Source: Parietaria judaica (taxonomy: Eukaryota > Streptophyta > Magnoliopsida > Rosales > Urticaceae). Taken from it: a DNA stretch of 64,000 nucleotides. Under the pieces are notes generated by a model. That model was not told the DNA's origin. It saw only the letters and a program-made list of their open reading frames with translations, and did not search any database. Shown piece after piece: positions 33,758 through 45,849 of this stretch. Position 1 is the stretch's first letter. The number at the start of each line of letters is the position of its first letter. The stretch covers positions 14,501,001 to 14,565,000 of the forward strand of contig OX940869.1 of assembly GCA_954871525.1 (NCBI GenBank), given 5' to 3'. The position numbers and the translations under genes were made by a program.

Positions 33758-35040
33758 TGTTACGGGTATTTTACGCAATTGATTTAATATTAATTAACAA
33801 AAGAAAAATTATTAAAATTAATATTCACTGGAAGCCCGTTTTTGAAAAATAAAGGGTCCAGATGATCCCAAAAATATCGAAATACCCAAAATCGATATAA
33901 AATTTATAAAAAACGGCCTCGGGAAACACCCGAGGCCTCCGGGACACGCCGGGAAGCACCCAGGTGGGCCCCACAGACCCCAAGGGTAACACGAGTGGGC
34001 CCCACAGCTCTTAAGGGCCACCTGACACGCGCCAAGCGACCCAGCCGACCCACCCAAGGTCAAGATGACCCCTCCACGTGGTGGTCGACCATTGGCCGCG
34101 ACGAAGCCCTGCAGGCCAGAGGGAGGCGACACGCGTCCCGCTGACGCAAGTCGTGACGCAGCTGCTGGCGTCAGCCTTTGCTGCCACGTTCATGGCTGCG
34201 CGTCACGGCCACTGTTCCCGCGCGTGAGGGCGCGTCCGACGTCGGATTGAGGCGCCGATTGCGGCGTTGGATCGGCCACGTCCGGGGGCCCCAAAAACTA
34301 TATAATTTTACCCCGGGGGCCTCCCGGAGTAATAATTATTCATGTTTTAACCCCCGGATCCTCCTATAAATTGAAGCTCGGTTTTCACTTAACGATGACT
34401 CGATTCTCACCCCGAGAACTCGCCCTAAACTGTCTCTAGAACCTCTAAAACTCGCCTCCCCTCAAATATCACTCTAATGTTAAGCGTCAGAGGTGAATCA
34501 AGGGGTACCCCCCCGGTTCTCCCTGATCTCGGGTATTGTTTTGTTCAGGTTCTGAGAAAGAGAAAACACATTTGAGCGGAAGCTCTGGAGAATATTCTGG
34601 CACGATCTAAGACCCTCCTTGCCAAGGTTATAGATCCGTGAGGTGCTCGTTCTATCCACTGGTCTTATATCTCCGACAGATATACTGACTACGCGGATAG
34701 CCCGAGGACCCGGATCTGTGCCCGTGACGCCGGTCGAGGGTCTGGTCTACCAGGGTTCACAGGAAAGTCGATACTGTGACCCCCCCTACACGGTGGTCAG
34801 GAATCCGTTTTTGGTGTCCCGAACCTGTAATCCGGGCCAGGCCAAGTCCTGGCCAAATTAGCGACAGGTAGTGGAGTTTAACACGGGTTTCTGATCATCG
34901 AGTCAGAGGAGGGTCCGATTGACTCGAAAGTCCAGGAGCCCATGCTCTAAAGTCACAAAAGTCAACGAGACGACACTGGGCCCGGCCCAACACGAGTTAT
35001 TGGGCCGCTGAATGTTTGAAGCATTTTTTCTGCATCAACA
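33758..35040 (+). repeat. 5' LTR of Tat copy C
   Basis: 1283 bp. It lacks a short AT-rich stretch near its start (after 33820) that the 3' LTR keeps, while the 3' LTR lacks pieces near its end. The two happen to have equal length. Confidence 0.95.
34364..34372 (+). promoter_or_regulatory. LTR TATA box, copy C
   Basis: CTATAAATT in the position of the copy A TATA box (CTATAAATAG). The 3' LTR of copy C has CTATAAATA. Confidence 0.65.
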
Positions 35041-35043
35041 TTT

Positions 35044-35061
35044 TGGCGGTAGAAGGAGGGG
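35044..35061 (+). other. Primer binding site, copy C
   Basis: TGGCGGTAGAAGGAGG starts three bases after the LTR end (CA, then TTT). The TGG matches a tRNA CCA end. The tRNA is not assigned. Confidence 0.65.
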
Positions 35062-35099
35062 GGCCACGAGTTTAAAACCTCGAGTCCCTACCAGCACAT

Positions 35100-35370
35100 C
35101 CGACCACATTTGAAGATATTCGAGTACATTCGAACGCAGTCGAACACACTCGAAGGCGTTCGAAGAAACTCGAAGGCGTTCGAACACACTTGAAGGAGTT
35201 CGAAGAAACTCGAAGGCGTTCGAAGAAACTCGAAGGCATTCGAACAAACTTGAAGCCGTTCGAAGAAACTCGAAGAACACATTCGAAGGCGTTCGAAGAA
35301 ACTCGAAGGCATTCGAACACACACTCGAAGGCATTTGAACACATTCAAACACATTCGAAGACGCTCAAAA
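35100..35370 (+). repeat. Decamer tandem array, copy C
   Basis: About 26 units of the 10-bp repeat (forms such as CGTTCGAAGA and AACTCGAAGG), ending directly before the gag ATG at 35376. It is open in the gag frame, but it is also open in other frames. Confidence 0.9.
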
Positions 35371-35375
35371 CCTCG

Positions 35376-37160
35376 ATGTCAGATACGACAGAAGGCACCT
35401 CTTCCTACCCCGCGGGAAGTATCGTTCTCAACACTCGGGCTCGGGTGAACGCACGCCGAACCCAGGCTCTCAACCGGGCCGAGACAAGTACTCGACAAGA
35501 GCCCGCTGTCAACGAAGAAAAAGAAAGGCTAACTCGGCTGGAAGATAGTGTCTTCCGCCTTGCTGATCTTGTGTCCAAACGTTTCAGCAACAACGACACT
35601 AACCTTGAAGCCATCGACGAAGAGGAAAGTCCAGAAGAGGCCCTCGAACTCACACAACGAGGGCCACCTGCGACTCAGCAATCCCGTTGAGGCATTCAAG
35701 AGCCGGCCCAATCACAGTCGACCCGACATTCAGCCTTTGAACGTCTAGGAGGAGACGAAAGTAACGCTGAAAGTGTTAAGGCACGAAAAAACCATCGTCG
35801 TCAGCAGGTGCCCACCCGGGCACGTCCGGAAAATCAGGAGGATCTCTGTCACCGTCTAAGTCACTCCCGTCAAGAAGGAGACTTACGACGACACCTCGAA
35901 CGACGAAAGGAAGAACCTCGCCCTCAAGAAAATATGGACAGTGCCGAGTCAGAAGGGTCTAGAAGTTCCGCACCTCCCGCCATGTATCACATGACGAAAG
36001 GAGCCAACACAGACCCGGCACCTGACCCGACAGCACCTCCGCCGAACGACGGACTAAGAAACGAGGTCCAGGCTCTATGAAAAGAACTGAGAGAACTCGC
36101 CGCCGCCAATAGCTTTGATCCTTCCAAATGAAGTATGTTTGAGGGAATCATCTCCCCACTGGCAAGCCACCTACTCGACGAAGATCTCCGATTCCCGCTA
36201 AATCTCATCTACGACGGCACGACAGATCCCACATACCACCTGGTGCAATACCAGTTTGCCATGCGAGTGAAGAGATGCTCGCCCTCCATAATGTGCCAGG
36301 CGTTCTGCCTCACCCTTGCCGGACCGGCATTCGAATGGTACCAACGACTCCCCAAAGGGTCGATTGAATCCTTTGAAGAGCTGACGGAATGCTTTATAAA
36401 CTGCTTTGCTAGCTCGATCACGCAGCAAAAAGGAAATTCGTACCTATGGTCCCTCAAGCAGCGCAAAGACGAGTCTCTCCAGGCTTACTTGAAAAGGTTC
36501 ACGGAGGAGGCGAATAAAGTCGTTACCTATACCGACGATGACGCCGTCACCGCAGTGATCGACGGTCTCACTCGGTGAGCGAATTCACGCGCTCCCTCGT
36601 CAAAAAGAGGCCCGCTTCCATGGCTGAATTGATGGCTAGGGCAGCAAAAGACATCGCCGCTGACGAATACTTCGTCTGTCGAAACCAACTCAGCCTAGAT
36701 GAGCAAAGCCGAAATGAACAAAGAAGGGATGATGACGAGACTCAAAGAAAAAGGCAACGACAACAATCAAACCCTGAGGGACGACGACAACACCCTAAGC
36801 GAGCAGAAGGTTTTCGAAAAGACGCGAACTATACCCCACTAACCGTGTCACCAGCAACAATTTTCAACCTCCACAAAGAGAAGTTCGGTCCTCCACAACC
36901 TCTGCACAAGAAGGCCAACCGAGACAAAAATCGGTATTGCGAATATCACCAGGACCACGGCCACTCGACGTCAGAATGCTGGCAATTAAAGAGACGAATC
37001 GAGCAGCTCATCCAAGACGGGAAATTAAAATATTTTTTCAAAAAACTCGTGGCAGGAAGCGGGAAAACCAACAACCCTCTGCCCCAAGAAAGTGAACAAC
37101 CCCAAGACGATCACAAGCCTCGCCAAGACGAAGAACGAACCAAAGGCAAAGCTCCCCAGT
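35376..37160 (+). pseudogene. gag: Gag of Tat copy C (broken)
   Basis: Starts at MSDTTEGTSSYPAG (35376). The frame is stopped at 35688 (CGA to TGA), near 36078 and near 36130. The capsid core is open at 36135-36578, then a small insertion at about 36565 shifts the frame. From 36575 the C-terminal part is open, with a basic stretch (KRQRQQ), the zinc-knuckle-like C-x2-H-x4-H-x4-C motif near 36935-36980 and a Gln/Asp-rich linker. It runs into the protease without a stop, which shows that the family makes Gag and Pol as one reading frame. Confidence 0.87.
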
Positions 37161-39960
37161 ATCATGTTGTATCCACTTTCCTAGGTGGACCGAAAACTGG
37201 GGACTCCAACAACAAGCGAAAGAGATACGACCGAGCCCTAGAAAGTGACGGCGAGAAACACCAGATCAACCTCACGAACCTAACCAGTTCTACGACGGTG
37301 CTTCCCAGCCAGGCCATCACTTTCACAGAAGACGAAGCTCGGCGAATCTCACACCCTCATTTCGACGCCATCGTGATAGAGACCCTGATCGGCAACAAAC
37401 GAATCAGGCGAGTGCTGGTCGACAATGGAAGCTCGGCTGACGTTATCTTCAAGGCCGCCCTTGAACGCATGAGTCTAGGAGGACTCGTCCCGACGCTAAT
37501 CAAGACCCCGCTCTACGGTTTTAACGGAAAACCGGTCTATGCCGAAGAAGCCATCGTCCTCCCGACAAAGTTCAGATCCGAAGACGGGGCAATGGTCACC
37601 AAAATGATCCGATATCTCGTGGTGGACCAACCATCGTCTTACAACATCATCATGGGAAGGCCATCCCTCAACAAACTCCAGGCCATTGCCTCCACTTTCC
37701 ATCTGCTCGTAAAATTTCCCACGGAAAGCGGGATTGGAATCCTAAGTGGAAGCCAACGGGAATCCAGAACCTGTTACGCCCAAGGAACGAAAACCGGGAA
37801 AAACGCGTTGATCATCCACACGGTCCAACAGCTGAATGAAAATCTCACCCCCGGTTCCGATGAGGCGCGGATGTTCGGCGAGCTTGACCCGAGAGACGCG
37901 AGACGCAAACCCACGATGGAACCCTCTTCCGACGTGACGACCATGATCCTGGATGAAGAAAAGCCAGAGAGGACCGTTTCGATCGGCGCCCAGTTGCCCG
38001 TCATGATTAAAACGCAACTAGCCGCCTTCCTGCGAGAGTTCAAAGACGTCTTCGCCTGGTCACACGCCGACATGCCAGGCATCGATCCCGAAGTCACCGT
38101 CCATAGACTCAACATCGAGAAAGGAAGAGCACCCAAAGTACAGCGACGACGAGCCTTTAATCCCGAAAGGTATTATGCCATCAGCGACGAAGTTAACAAA
38201 CTCATCACGGCGGAATTCATCAAGGAAGTCACATACCCGGATTGGGTGTCCAACGTCGTAATGGTGAAAAAGCCCAACGGCAAATGGCGAATCTGCATAG
38301 ACTATTCCGACCTCAACATGGCATGTCCGAAGGATTGTTTCCCACTCCCGAGGATCGATTAGCTAGTAGACGCGACCGCCGGCCACCAGCTCATGAGCAT
38401 GATGGACGCGTATTCAGGATACAACCAAATCCGAATGCACGAGCCCGACCAGATACACACCACGTTCGTCACGGACCGTGGTCTCTACTGTTACAAAGTC
38501 ATGCCCTTTGGGCTCAAAAACGCCGGAGCCACTTACCAGCACCTGGTCAACTGGATGTTCACCCCGCTGATCGGGAAAACGATGGCAGTCTATGTCGACG
38601 ACATGATCGTGAAAAACCTTGAAGAAACCGACCACGTCAAGGACCTTCGAGAAACCTTCACTCTTCTCTGAAGGTACCAGATGAAACTGAACCCCACTAA
38701 GTGCGCGTTCGGAATCGAGTCTGGGAAATTCCTCGGATTCATCATCAACCGATGATGGATTGAAGCGAACCCCAAAAAAATCAGAGCTCTAATCGAAATG
38801 AAGAGCCCCCAAAAAATCAAGGAAGTGCAGAGCCTCAACGGGCGCATCAACCCCCGGGGGCGATTCGTGTCAAAAGCCACAGACCGATGCCAACCATTCT
38901 TCTAAGCCCTCAAAGGCGGAAAGAATTTCACATGGGATGAGAAGTGCGAAGCCGCATTCCAGGAACTGAAAGCATACCTTGGGTCGCCGCCTTTATTGTC
39001 TAAACCAAAAGACGATGAGGCCTTTTCCTCTATCTCTCCATCTCAACTAGGGCCGTCAGCGCGGTCTTGGTTCGAGAAGAAGAAAGGAAGCAGATGCCGG
39101 TCTATTACGTCAGCAAGGATCTCCTTGATGCCGAGACCCGCTACACGCAGATCGAAAAGCTAGCGCTTACACTAATCACCATCGCGAAGAAGCTCCGTCC
39201 ATACTTTCAAGCTCACCAAATCATAGTGAGAACAGAGCATCTGGTTCGAAAGACGCTCCTCAAAGGCACCTCAGCTCGAATGACGATCTGGTCACAAGAA
39301 CTAGAAGAATACGGTGTGGAGTACCAACCCCGAATTGCCATCAAAGCACAGGCGGTAGCAGACTTCATCGCCGAATTCACATATGAGGCAGAAGTCGAAA
39401 CCGAAGAAGAGCTCAACACGCTGCCACAGACAGCCAAACAAAAATCGAGCCCCGATGGTCCCGTCTGGAGCCTCCACGTTGACGGCGCCTCCAACGCCAA
39501 TGGCTCAGGAGCAGGTATCCTGCTTACCAACCCCGAAGGTGGAAAGCTACGCTACGCCATCCGATTCGGGTTCAACGCCACAAACAACGAGGCAGAATAC
39601 GAGGCACTGCTAGCCGGATTTCAGATTGCTCGAAAACTCAAAGCAAAAAACCTGAAGATCTATTGCGACTCTGAGCTGATCGTGAAGCAAGTAGAAGGCG
39701 AGTACCAGGCTAAAGAGGAGAACATGGCAGCGTATCTCACGGAAACGCAGCATCGCTTGGAGTTCTTGGCATGGTATGAGATCACTCAAATACCCCGAGC
39801 CGAGAACTTTGAGGCCGACACATTGGCCAGAATGGCATCAGGAGCCGACAATGAGGAACTAGGCAAAGTTCCCATTGAGGCCCTCGAATGCCCATCCATC
39901 AAGAAAAGCCAGATCCTCGCCATCACCAGCGAAGATGAAGACAACTAGATGTCGCCTATC
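37161..39960 (+). pseudogene. pol: Pol of Tat copy C: protease, RT, RNase H, archaeal-type RNase H (broken)
   Basis: The open frame 36575-38362 includes a complete protease (VDNGSSAD near 37420, IMGRPSLN near 37650) and the N-terminal part of RT. It ends at a TAG at 38360 where copy A has CAG. RT continues in the same frame, with YVDD near 38593, but meets TGA at 38669, another stop near 38752, and one in the RNase H at about 38905. A 1-base loss near 39025 shifts the frame. The open piece 39067-39948 covers the rest of RNase H, with its ADF Asp intact at 39361, and the archaeal-type RNase H (VDGAS, NNEAEYEAL, YCDSEL, EADTLARM). It ends at a TAG replacing Trp. Confidence 0.88.
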
Positions 39961-41170
39961 ATCAAGTACTTAGAGCTTGGTGTGCTCCCCACTGATCGGA
40001 ACAAGGCACGACAGCTTAAGCTCCGAGCTACGAGATATGTGATGTATAACGGCAGTCTTTACAAGCGCGGTTTCATGCAGCCCCTTCTCAAGTGTATTCC
40101 CCAAGACGATGCGGAGATCCATGAAGGAATATGTGGCAACCACTACGCCGGACGATCTCTAGCCCTCAAGCAAGGCTATTTCTAGCAAACCCTCAGGAAA
40201 GATGCGAATGAGATCTCCCGCAGATGTGACAAATGTCAGCGGTTCACCACGGTACCTCACCTGCCCGCAGTCCCATTGTGTCCAGTAATGGTCCCTCGGC
40301 CATTCGCCAAATGGGGAATCGATCTGATCGGGAAACTTCCAAAAGCCCCGGGGGGCGTCGAGTATGCGATAGTGGCCGTCGACTACTTTACTAAGTGGGT
40401 TGAGGCGGAACCCATCGCGAAAATCACACAGAAAAACATGATGAACTTCATATAGCACAACATCATCTGCCGGCACGGGATCCCCGCCCCGCTAATAACC
40501 GACAACGGGAAGCAGTTCGACAATGTCGACCTCCGAGCTTTCTGCCAAGACCTCGGAATCAACAAAACTTACTCGTCACCCGTCTACCCCCAAGCGAACG
40601 GTAGAGTAGAGTCAGTCAACAAAGACATCAAGACCATCCTAAAAAGGAAACTCGATGAGAAGAAGGGCAAATGGGCGGAAGAATCACCCTCCGTACTCTG
40701 GGCCTACCGAACCACCACGCGCAATGCCACTGGTTAAACCCCATTCACTCTAACCTACGGAGTCGAGGCAGTCATCCCCGCTGAGATAAGCGTCCCATCG
40801 CCGCGGGTCGATTTCTTCAACGAAGAACGCAATGACGAGGCGCTGCGAAAAGAGCTTGATCTTCTCGAAGAAAAGCGCAATGAAGCGTACACCAGATTGG
40901 TCACCCAGAGGCGAGTTGTAGAACGCTACTACAACTCTAAAGTCAAGGTTAGACGTTTCTTAGAAGGAAGCCTGGTCCTGAGAAAAGTAGGCCAAAAACC
41001 CAAGTCCTCGGTGCCGAAACCCTCGGGCCAACTTGGGAAGGCCCGTACCGCATCTCCAAGGTGATCCGAGAGGGAACATACCGGTTACAGGAAATGGGGG
41101 GTTGCGAAATCCCCCTCCCCTAGAACGTCGAACACCTGAAGCAGTACCACCAGTGAGCCCGACAAGGCTA
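39961..41170 (+). pseudogene. Integrase of Tat copy C (broken)
   Basis: Better preserved in frame than that of copy A. It shows the zinc-binding region (IHEGICGNHYAGRS, then CDKCQRF), the first catalytic Asp (KWGIDLIGKLPKAPGG), the second (ITDNGKQFDN near 40495) and the Glu in ANGRVESVNKDIK near 40610. The C-terminal part has WAYRTTTRNATG and a basic RKVGQ block. Stops lie near 40184 (Trp to TAG), 40452 and 40735. Short deletions remove a few codons in the zinc region near 40110 and 40168. The last part is shifted after about 40998. Confidence 0.87.
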
Positions 41171-41499
41171 GGGATAAAAATAAAATGGAAATAGCTGAAG
41201 CTAAGATTCAACCGGAAGCTGAAGCAAAAATCCAACCCGAAGGAAAGCCAAGAAATGATGTACCATCGGCTCGGAAATAGCTCCGACAGCCGGTATATGT
41301 AAAAGAAGAGCGTCACAAGAAGCGCCATATGATATATATAAAATCTTCCTTTTTCCACGAATAATGCTTTTTAAAGTTTCCTCACAACCTTTACAAGCTT
41401 ACTTGGAAACTGGGGGGTTGATATAGGAAAGAGAAAGGAAAGCAAAAAAAAAAAAGATCGAGAAAGGCCCGGATAATGATCCCGCCAGCTCAGGCAACA

Positions 41500-42440
41500 A
41501 AGACGCCTCGCAGGTCCTCGGCTCGTAACCGAGCGCTTGTTGACGCGCAGCTTGCCATAAGTCCGGGACTTATAGCGTTATATATAAACGCGACCCTGCC
41601 CCAAGCCTACAAAGATGCCTCGCAGGTCCTCGGCTCATAACCGAGCGCTTGTTGATGCGCAGCTTGCCATAAGTCTGGGACTTATAGCGTTATATATAAA
41701 CGTGACCCGGCCCCAAGCCTACAAAGACGCCTCGCAGGTCCTTGGCTCGTAACCGAGCGCTTGTTGACGCGCATCTTGCCATAAGTCCGGGACTTATAAC
41801 GTTATATATAAACGCGACCCGGCCCCAAGCCTACAAAGACGCCTCGCAGGTCCTCGGCTCGTAACCGAGCGCTTGTTGACGCGCAGCTTGCCATAAGTCC
41901 GGGACTTATAGCGTTATATATAAAACGCGACCCGGCCCCAAGCCTACAAAGACGCCTCGCAGGTCCTCGGCTCGTAACCGAGCGCTTGTTGACGCGCAGC
42001 TTGCCATAAGTCTGGGACTTATAGCGTTATATATAAAAAACGACCCGGCCCCAAGCCTACAAAGACGCCTCGTAGGTCCTCGGCTCGTAACCGAACGCTT
42101 GTTGACGCGCAGCTTGCCATAAGTCCGGGACTTATAGCATTATATATAAAATGCGACCCGGCCCCAAGCCTATAAAGACGCCTCGAAGGTCCTCGGCTCG
42201 TAACCGAGCGCTTGTAGACGCGCAGCTTGCCATAAGCCCGGGACTTACAGCGTTATTTACAACGCGACCCGGCTCCAAGCCTACAAAGACGCCTCGCAGG
42301 CCCTCGGCTCGTAACCAAGCGATTGTATACGCGTAACCTACCATAAGTCCAGGGCTTATAGCGCTACATACAGCGCGACTCGGCTCCAAGTCTACGAAGA
42401 CGCCTCGAAAGTATTTCTCGGGCCAAAACCGACCGCTTGA
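41500..42440 (+). repeat. ~112-bp tandem repeats, copy C
   Basis: About eight to nine units. GACGCCTCG landmarks fall near 41502, 41614, 41727, 41838, 41951, 42064, 42177, 42286 and 42399 (period 109-113). Most units contain GCGTTATATATAAACGC, an inverted repeat. They are clearly related to the 115-bp units of copy A (AACCGAGCGCTTG, CGCGCAGCTTGC, CCATAAGTCCGGGACTTATA) but have diverged and been homogenised separately. Confidence 0.92.
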
Positions 42441-42553
42441 CAACGCGCAACACACGATGAGACCAGGGCATTAACCTAAAGCCCGAAGTGCTCAATATAT
42501 GGTCAAAAGAAAAATCTTATCCCAAGACAATCAGATAAGAAACGAGCAGCATG

Positions 42554-43669
42554 TCACGACGGACGGTCATCATCATTCGTGGCCTCCTTGTCCCTCTCCT
42601 CATCTCCGACAGTCGTTTCCTCCGCCTCCTCATCAGCGGGAGTGATGTGATCGACGTCAGGAACATAATAATCAGCCGCGACGAAAGGAGAGGCCGGGGG
42701 AACATGACCCCCAGCTCCGCCGGCCACGCTGTCCACACTACCAACCCCCGAGTGATGAACACCCGCGGAGAACGACCCCCCGTTCACCAAAAGGTTCATG
42801 ATCGGCCCCGGAGGAGGAACGAGAGCGATGAAAGGCTCCAGAATCGCCATGACTTCTGGCGGAACCTGTTGGTTGTGGAGAAAGGAGGTGCAGAGATACA
42901 TGTGTGGATTCACTTGAAGCAAACCCACCACGCCATTTATGAAACCCTGCCACTTCGCAGAGTCAAGCTCGAGGGCATGAGCTCCCTGGAGATGCGCTAT
43001 CTCCGCGTCCCTCATGGCCAACGCCTCGTGAGGAGCCCCGAGCTGCGAAGAGTAATGTGCAGCGTCGGCCGAAGAACGAAGGGCCTCTCTAGAGGTTGCC
43101 AGATGCCCCTCGTGAGACTCTCAGACGAGTTGCAGTGCCGATGCCATATCAGACTGCGAGGAGTCGACCCGCCGCCCGGCCTCGTATGTTCCGGAGTATT
43201 CCACCCGGCCCACAGGAGTGGTCTCTCCATGTGACCCTCTGGCATGGCTAGACTCTCCACGAGCCAAATAACTATACGGAGGCGTCGCCTGCAACAAATA
43301 AAAACCGTGAGTATGCCCTCTAAAAAAAATAAAAAGAAGGAACCAACGAAACAGCGAGACGTACCTCCTGACCGACTCCGCCCGTGGGGGTATAACCCGG
43401 GTACATCGGCCTAGGCGCCGGAACCTGGCCGTAGGGTGCAGAAGGATAATAGCCCGGGAATGCCGAATCTGCCAACAGAGGCTGATCATACGCAGATCCG
43501 TGCGCCCAAGTAGGCATACCATAACCATAGTCTCCCCCCGGCAAAAGAGGCGCCCCAAGCGGGGGGACGGAATCTACTCCCCCATAACCGGGGGAAGGAA
43601 TGTCAGAAGATCCCGCACCTGCGGGAAAAGGCGGAAGACCCCAAGGTCACTCGTCACTGCGGTCCATAT
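42554..43669 (-). pseudogene. Antisense extra ORF, distal part (exons 43669-43365 and 43288-42554), copy C
   Basis: Counterpart of 13524-14732 in copy A. The acceptor TTTTGCAG before 43669, donor GTACGT after 43365 (exon of 305 nt, as in copy A) and acceptor TTGTTGCAG before 43288 are all kept. The first exon has a TGA soon after its ATG (MDRSDE), so it is broken here. The second exon encodes the same helical segment, a Pro/Gly-rich linker and acidic tail (DEERDKEATNDDD), with one interruption near 43121. Function is unknown. Confidence 0.6.
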
Positions 43670-43762
43670 CTGCAAAAGAAAAAACAAACGGGTCAGCCAC
43701 AGAGTACAACAAAATAATCAGCACAGGCAAAGAAGCAGAAAAAACTACAACAATGGACCTCT

Positions 43763-45552
43763 CTTCAAGGCCTGGAATTGGATCGGCCACGGTCTCAGGA
43801 GACATCCACCCCGATCGAATCCAGGCCTCCCTCATTAAAAAAGAGGCAAAACGTCCAGGAATGGCGGACCCCGTCAAGAAAAAATTGACGAAGCCCCGAT
43901 CCTCAACGCCGGTGCTCATAAACAACCGAGGGATCCCAAATCCTCGGGGAATGGATCCCAAATAAGCACTTGGGACCCAAACCCATCGACTGTGCCAGTC
44001 CGGGTCTAGGACCGGACCCAAATCTCTGACCCGGAAGCCCCAGACGGGCCGGGTAAAAACCCAATTGTTAACCCTTTGGTCATCCTGGGAAACAACGATG
44101 GGTAGAAGTCTCCGGAGCTGGGTAGGAGTGACATCTCGGCCTCGTCTCTCCCACCACATCGAGAAAATCTTGGCGGCAAACCACCAAGTATCCGGGCAGA
44201 CTTGAAGCGGGTGCAGTTCCAGCGACATTAGAAGCCGCTCTACCAAAGAAGGGATCGGCAAGGAAAAACCCAGCCGAAGACTCTCCAAGGGAACCGCGAC
44301 CATCCCGTCGCGGGGATATCCGGGGAGTTCCCCCTCCGACGGGGCACATACCCCTGGCAAGACAAGACGTTCGGCCCTAAAAAAGGCCCCAAGCTCCGCC
44401 AGAGTGACAGAACTCGGAATATTAACGTCCGGGAAAAGTGCGGGAGAACGCAACCGATAAAGGTCGCCCTCACCCGAGGAGGCCCCGGCTCTCCTCCTAA
44501 CTGTCCTATCAAAATTTGGGCATGACCCGCCTGCTATGCCGGCACCATGACGTGGTCCTTCCACGCCATGAACTCCATAAGCAGCACCTGCGGCAGCCCT
44601 AACACTATCTACATCTATCGGGGGATCTCAGACCCGCTCCCGGAACAACAGAAAAATTGTGTGCGGGCCCCGTCATAGGGTGACCCGCCTCCGCCAACGA
44701 AGACCTCGACGACCCGAATATCGACCGAGGCATCGCACAGAAAACTCGTTGAAACTCTAGGGTTCTCGGAAAATCAGCCGGATACCACCGGCCACTGGCA
44801 TTGGCCGATAACGTCACCGGCCGGCCCCGGCCACCACGGGCCCCACGGACCTCGGGATATTGACAATCATGGCTGGAGCTACCTCCGCGGATTCGGAGCA
44901 AGGTCAGACTCGCCGGAGGGAAGCAGCCCAGCCGAGCCACCCCATCACCGGCGTCACCCGACTCCGGTGCAGACCTGCTCGCCCAGACCTCCCCGATGAG
45001 TCGCCACCGCTCGCCGCCGGCGACTGAGCCCACAGATCGGGCCACAAAGGACCCGATCTTACCAGAGCTTGGATCCCGCTCGCCCAAGGAGGATCGAGTT
45101 CCTCCTTCTTCGACGACGCCGGCCACCGGCCCGGACCCGCTCGCACGAGTCCCGCCATCGCTTTGCCTGCCGTCACCGTCACCAACGACCCCCACAACTT
45201 TGTTCATAGAGGTCGAACCACCACCGGAGACTCGCGAGTCAAACCCACGCGAATCTGGGTTTGACCGAGCTCCTCCGACACCGCCGGCGTGCTCCACCTG
45301 CCCAGATCCGGTCGCTCTCAAGCCATGATCTTCATACGACCAAACCCCACCGGCGACAGAGTCCACGACTCCGCCATAGACGGGCTCGAGCTCGCTCGGC
45401 CTCCAAAGAGCTAAACGCCCTTCCCCGAGCTCCACCGCCTCGCCGACGGCCGCCGTTGACCTCCCCGAACTCACCACGCCGAGCTGGTCACGATGGTGGT
45501 CGCCTCCGGCGACGGCAAGCTCCGGCGAAGAAGGGGTGGCTGATTTCTCCAT
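43763..45552 (-). pseudogene. Antisense extra ORF, proximal part, Transposase_28-like (broken), copy C
   Basis: Starts at MEKSATPSS (45552) and is open to 44605; after a small deletion it continues in another frame from 44564. It contains the same low-complexity Gly/Ser/Arg-rich N-terminal part and the VPLESLRLGFSLPIPSLVE...WWFAAKIFSMWW region as copy A. In copy C the protein reads on past the point where copy A stops, through WIRSGWMSPETV to LEERS, close to a possible GT donor near 43763. The start lies about 300 bp inside the 3' LTR boundary, so its promoter may lie between or in the LTR. Confidence 0.65.
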
Positions 45553-45829
45553 TCGGCTTCACGGGGTCTTGAGAGAAAAAGTCGCTCGATTTTGATTTCG
45601 ATTTCTAGACTTCATATTTTCGAAAATTGCGACGAGGCTCGTGAAATGGGAAAACTAGATAACGAAAGGACGGACGCGATGCAAATATCGGAATTCAAAA
45701 ATATTACCCGGTAAAAAAGTAACGGAAGAAAAACGTACCTTTTACTATTCACCGGAAGAAAATAAGCTCGTGAATCCGAATGAACCGTCCTGCCTCCAAT
45801 TTATAAAGTTTCTCGGTAATTAAAAATTC

Positions 45830-45849
45830 CCGAAAAACTGGGGGGTTAA
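45830..45849 (+). other. Polypurine tract, copy C
   Basis: GAAAAACTGGGGGGTTAA directly before the 3' LTR. Confidence 0.7.
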
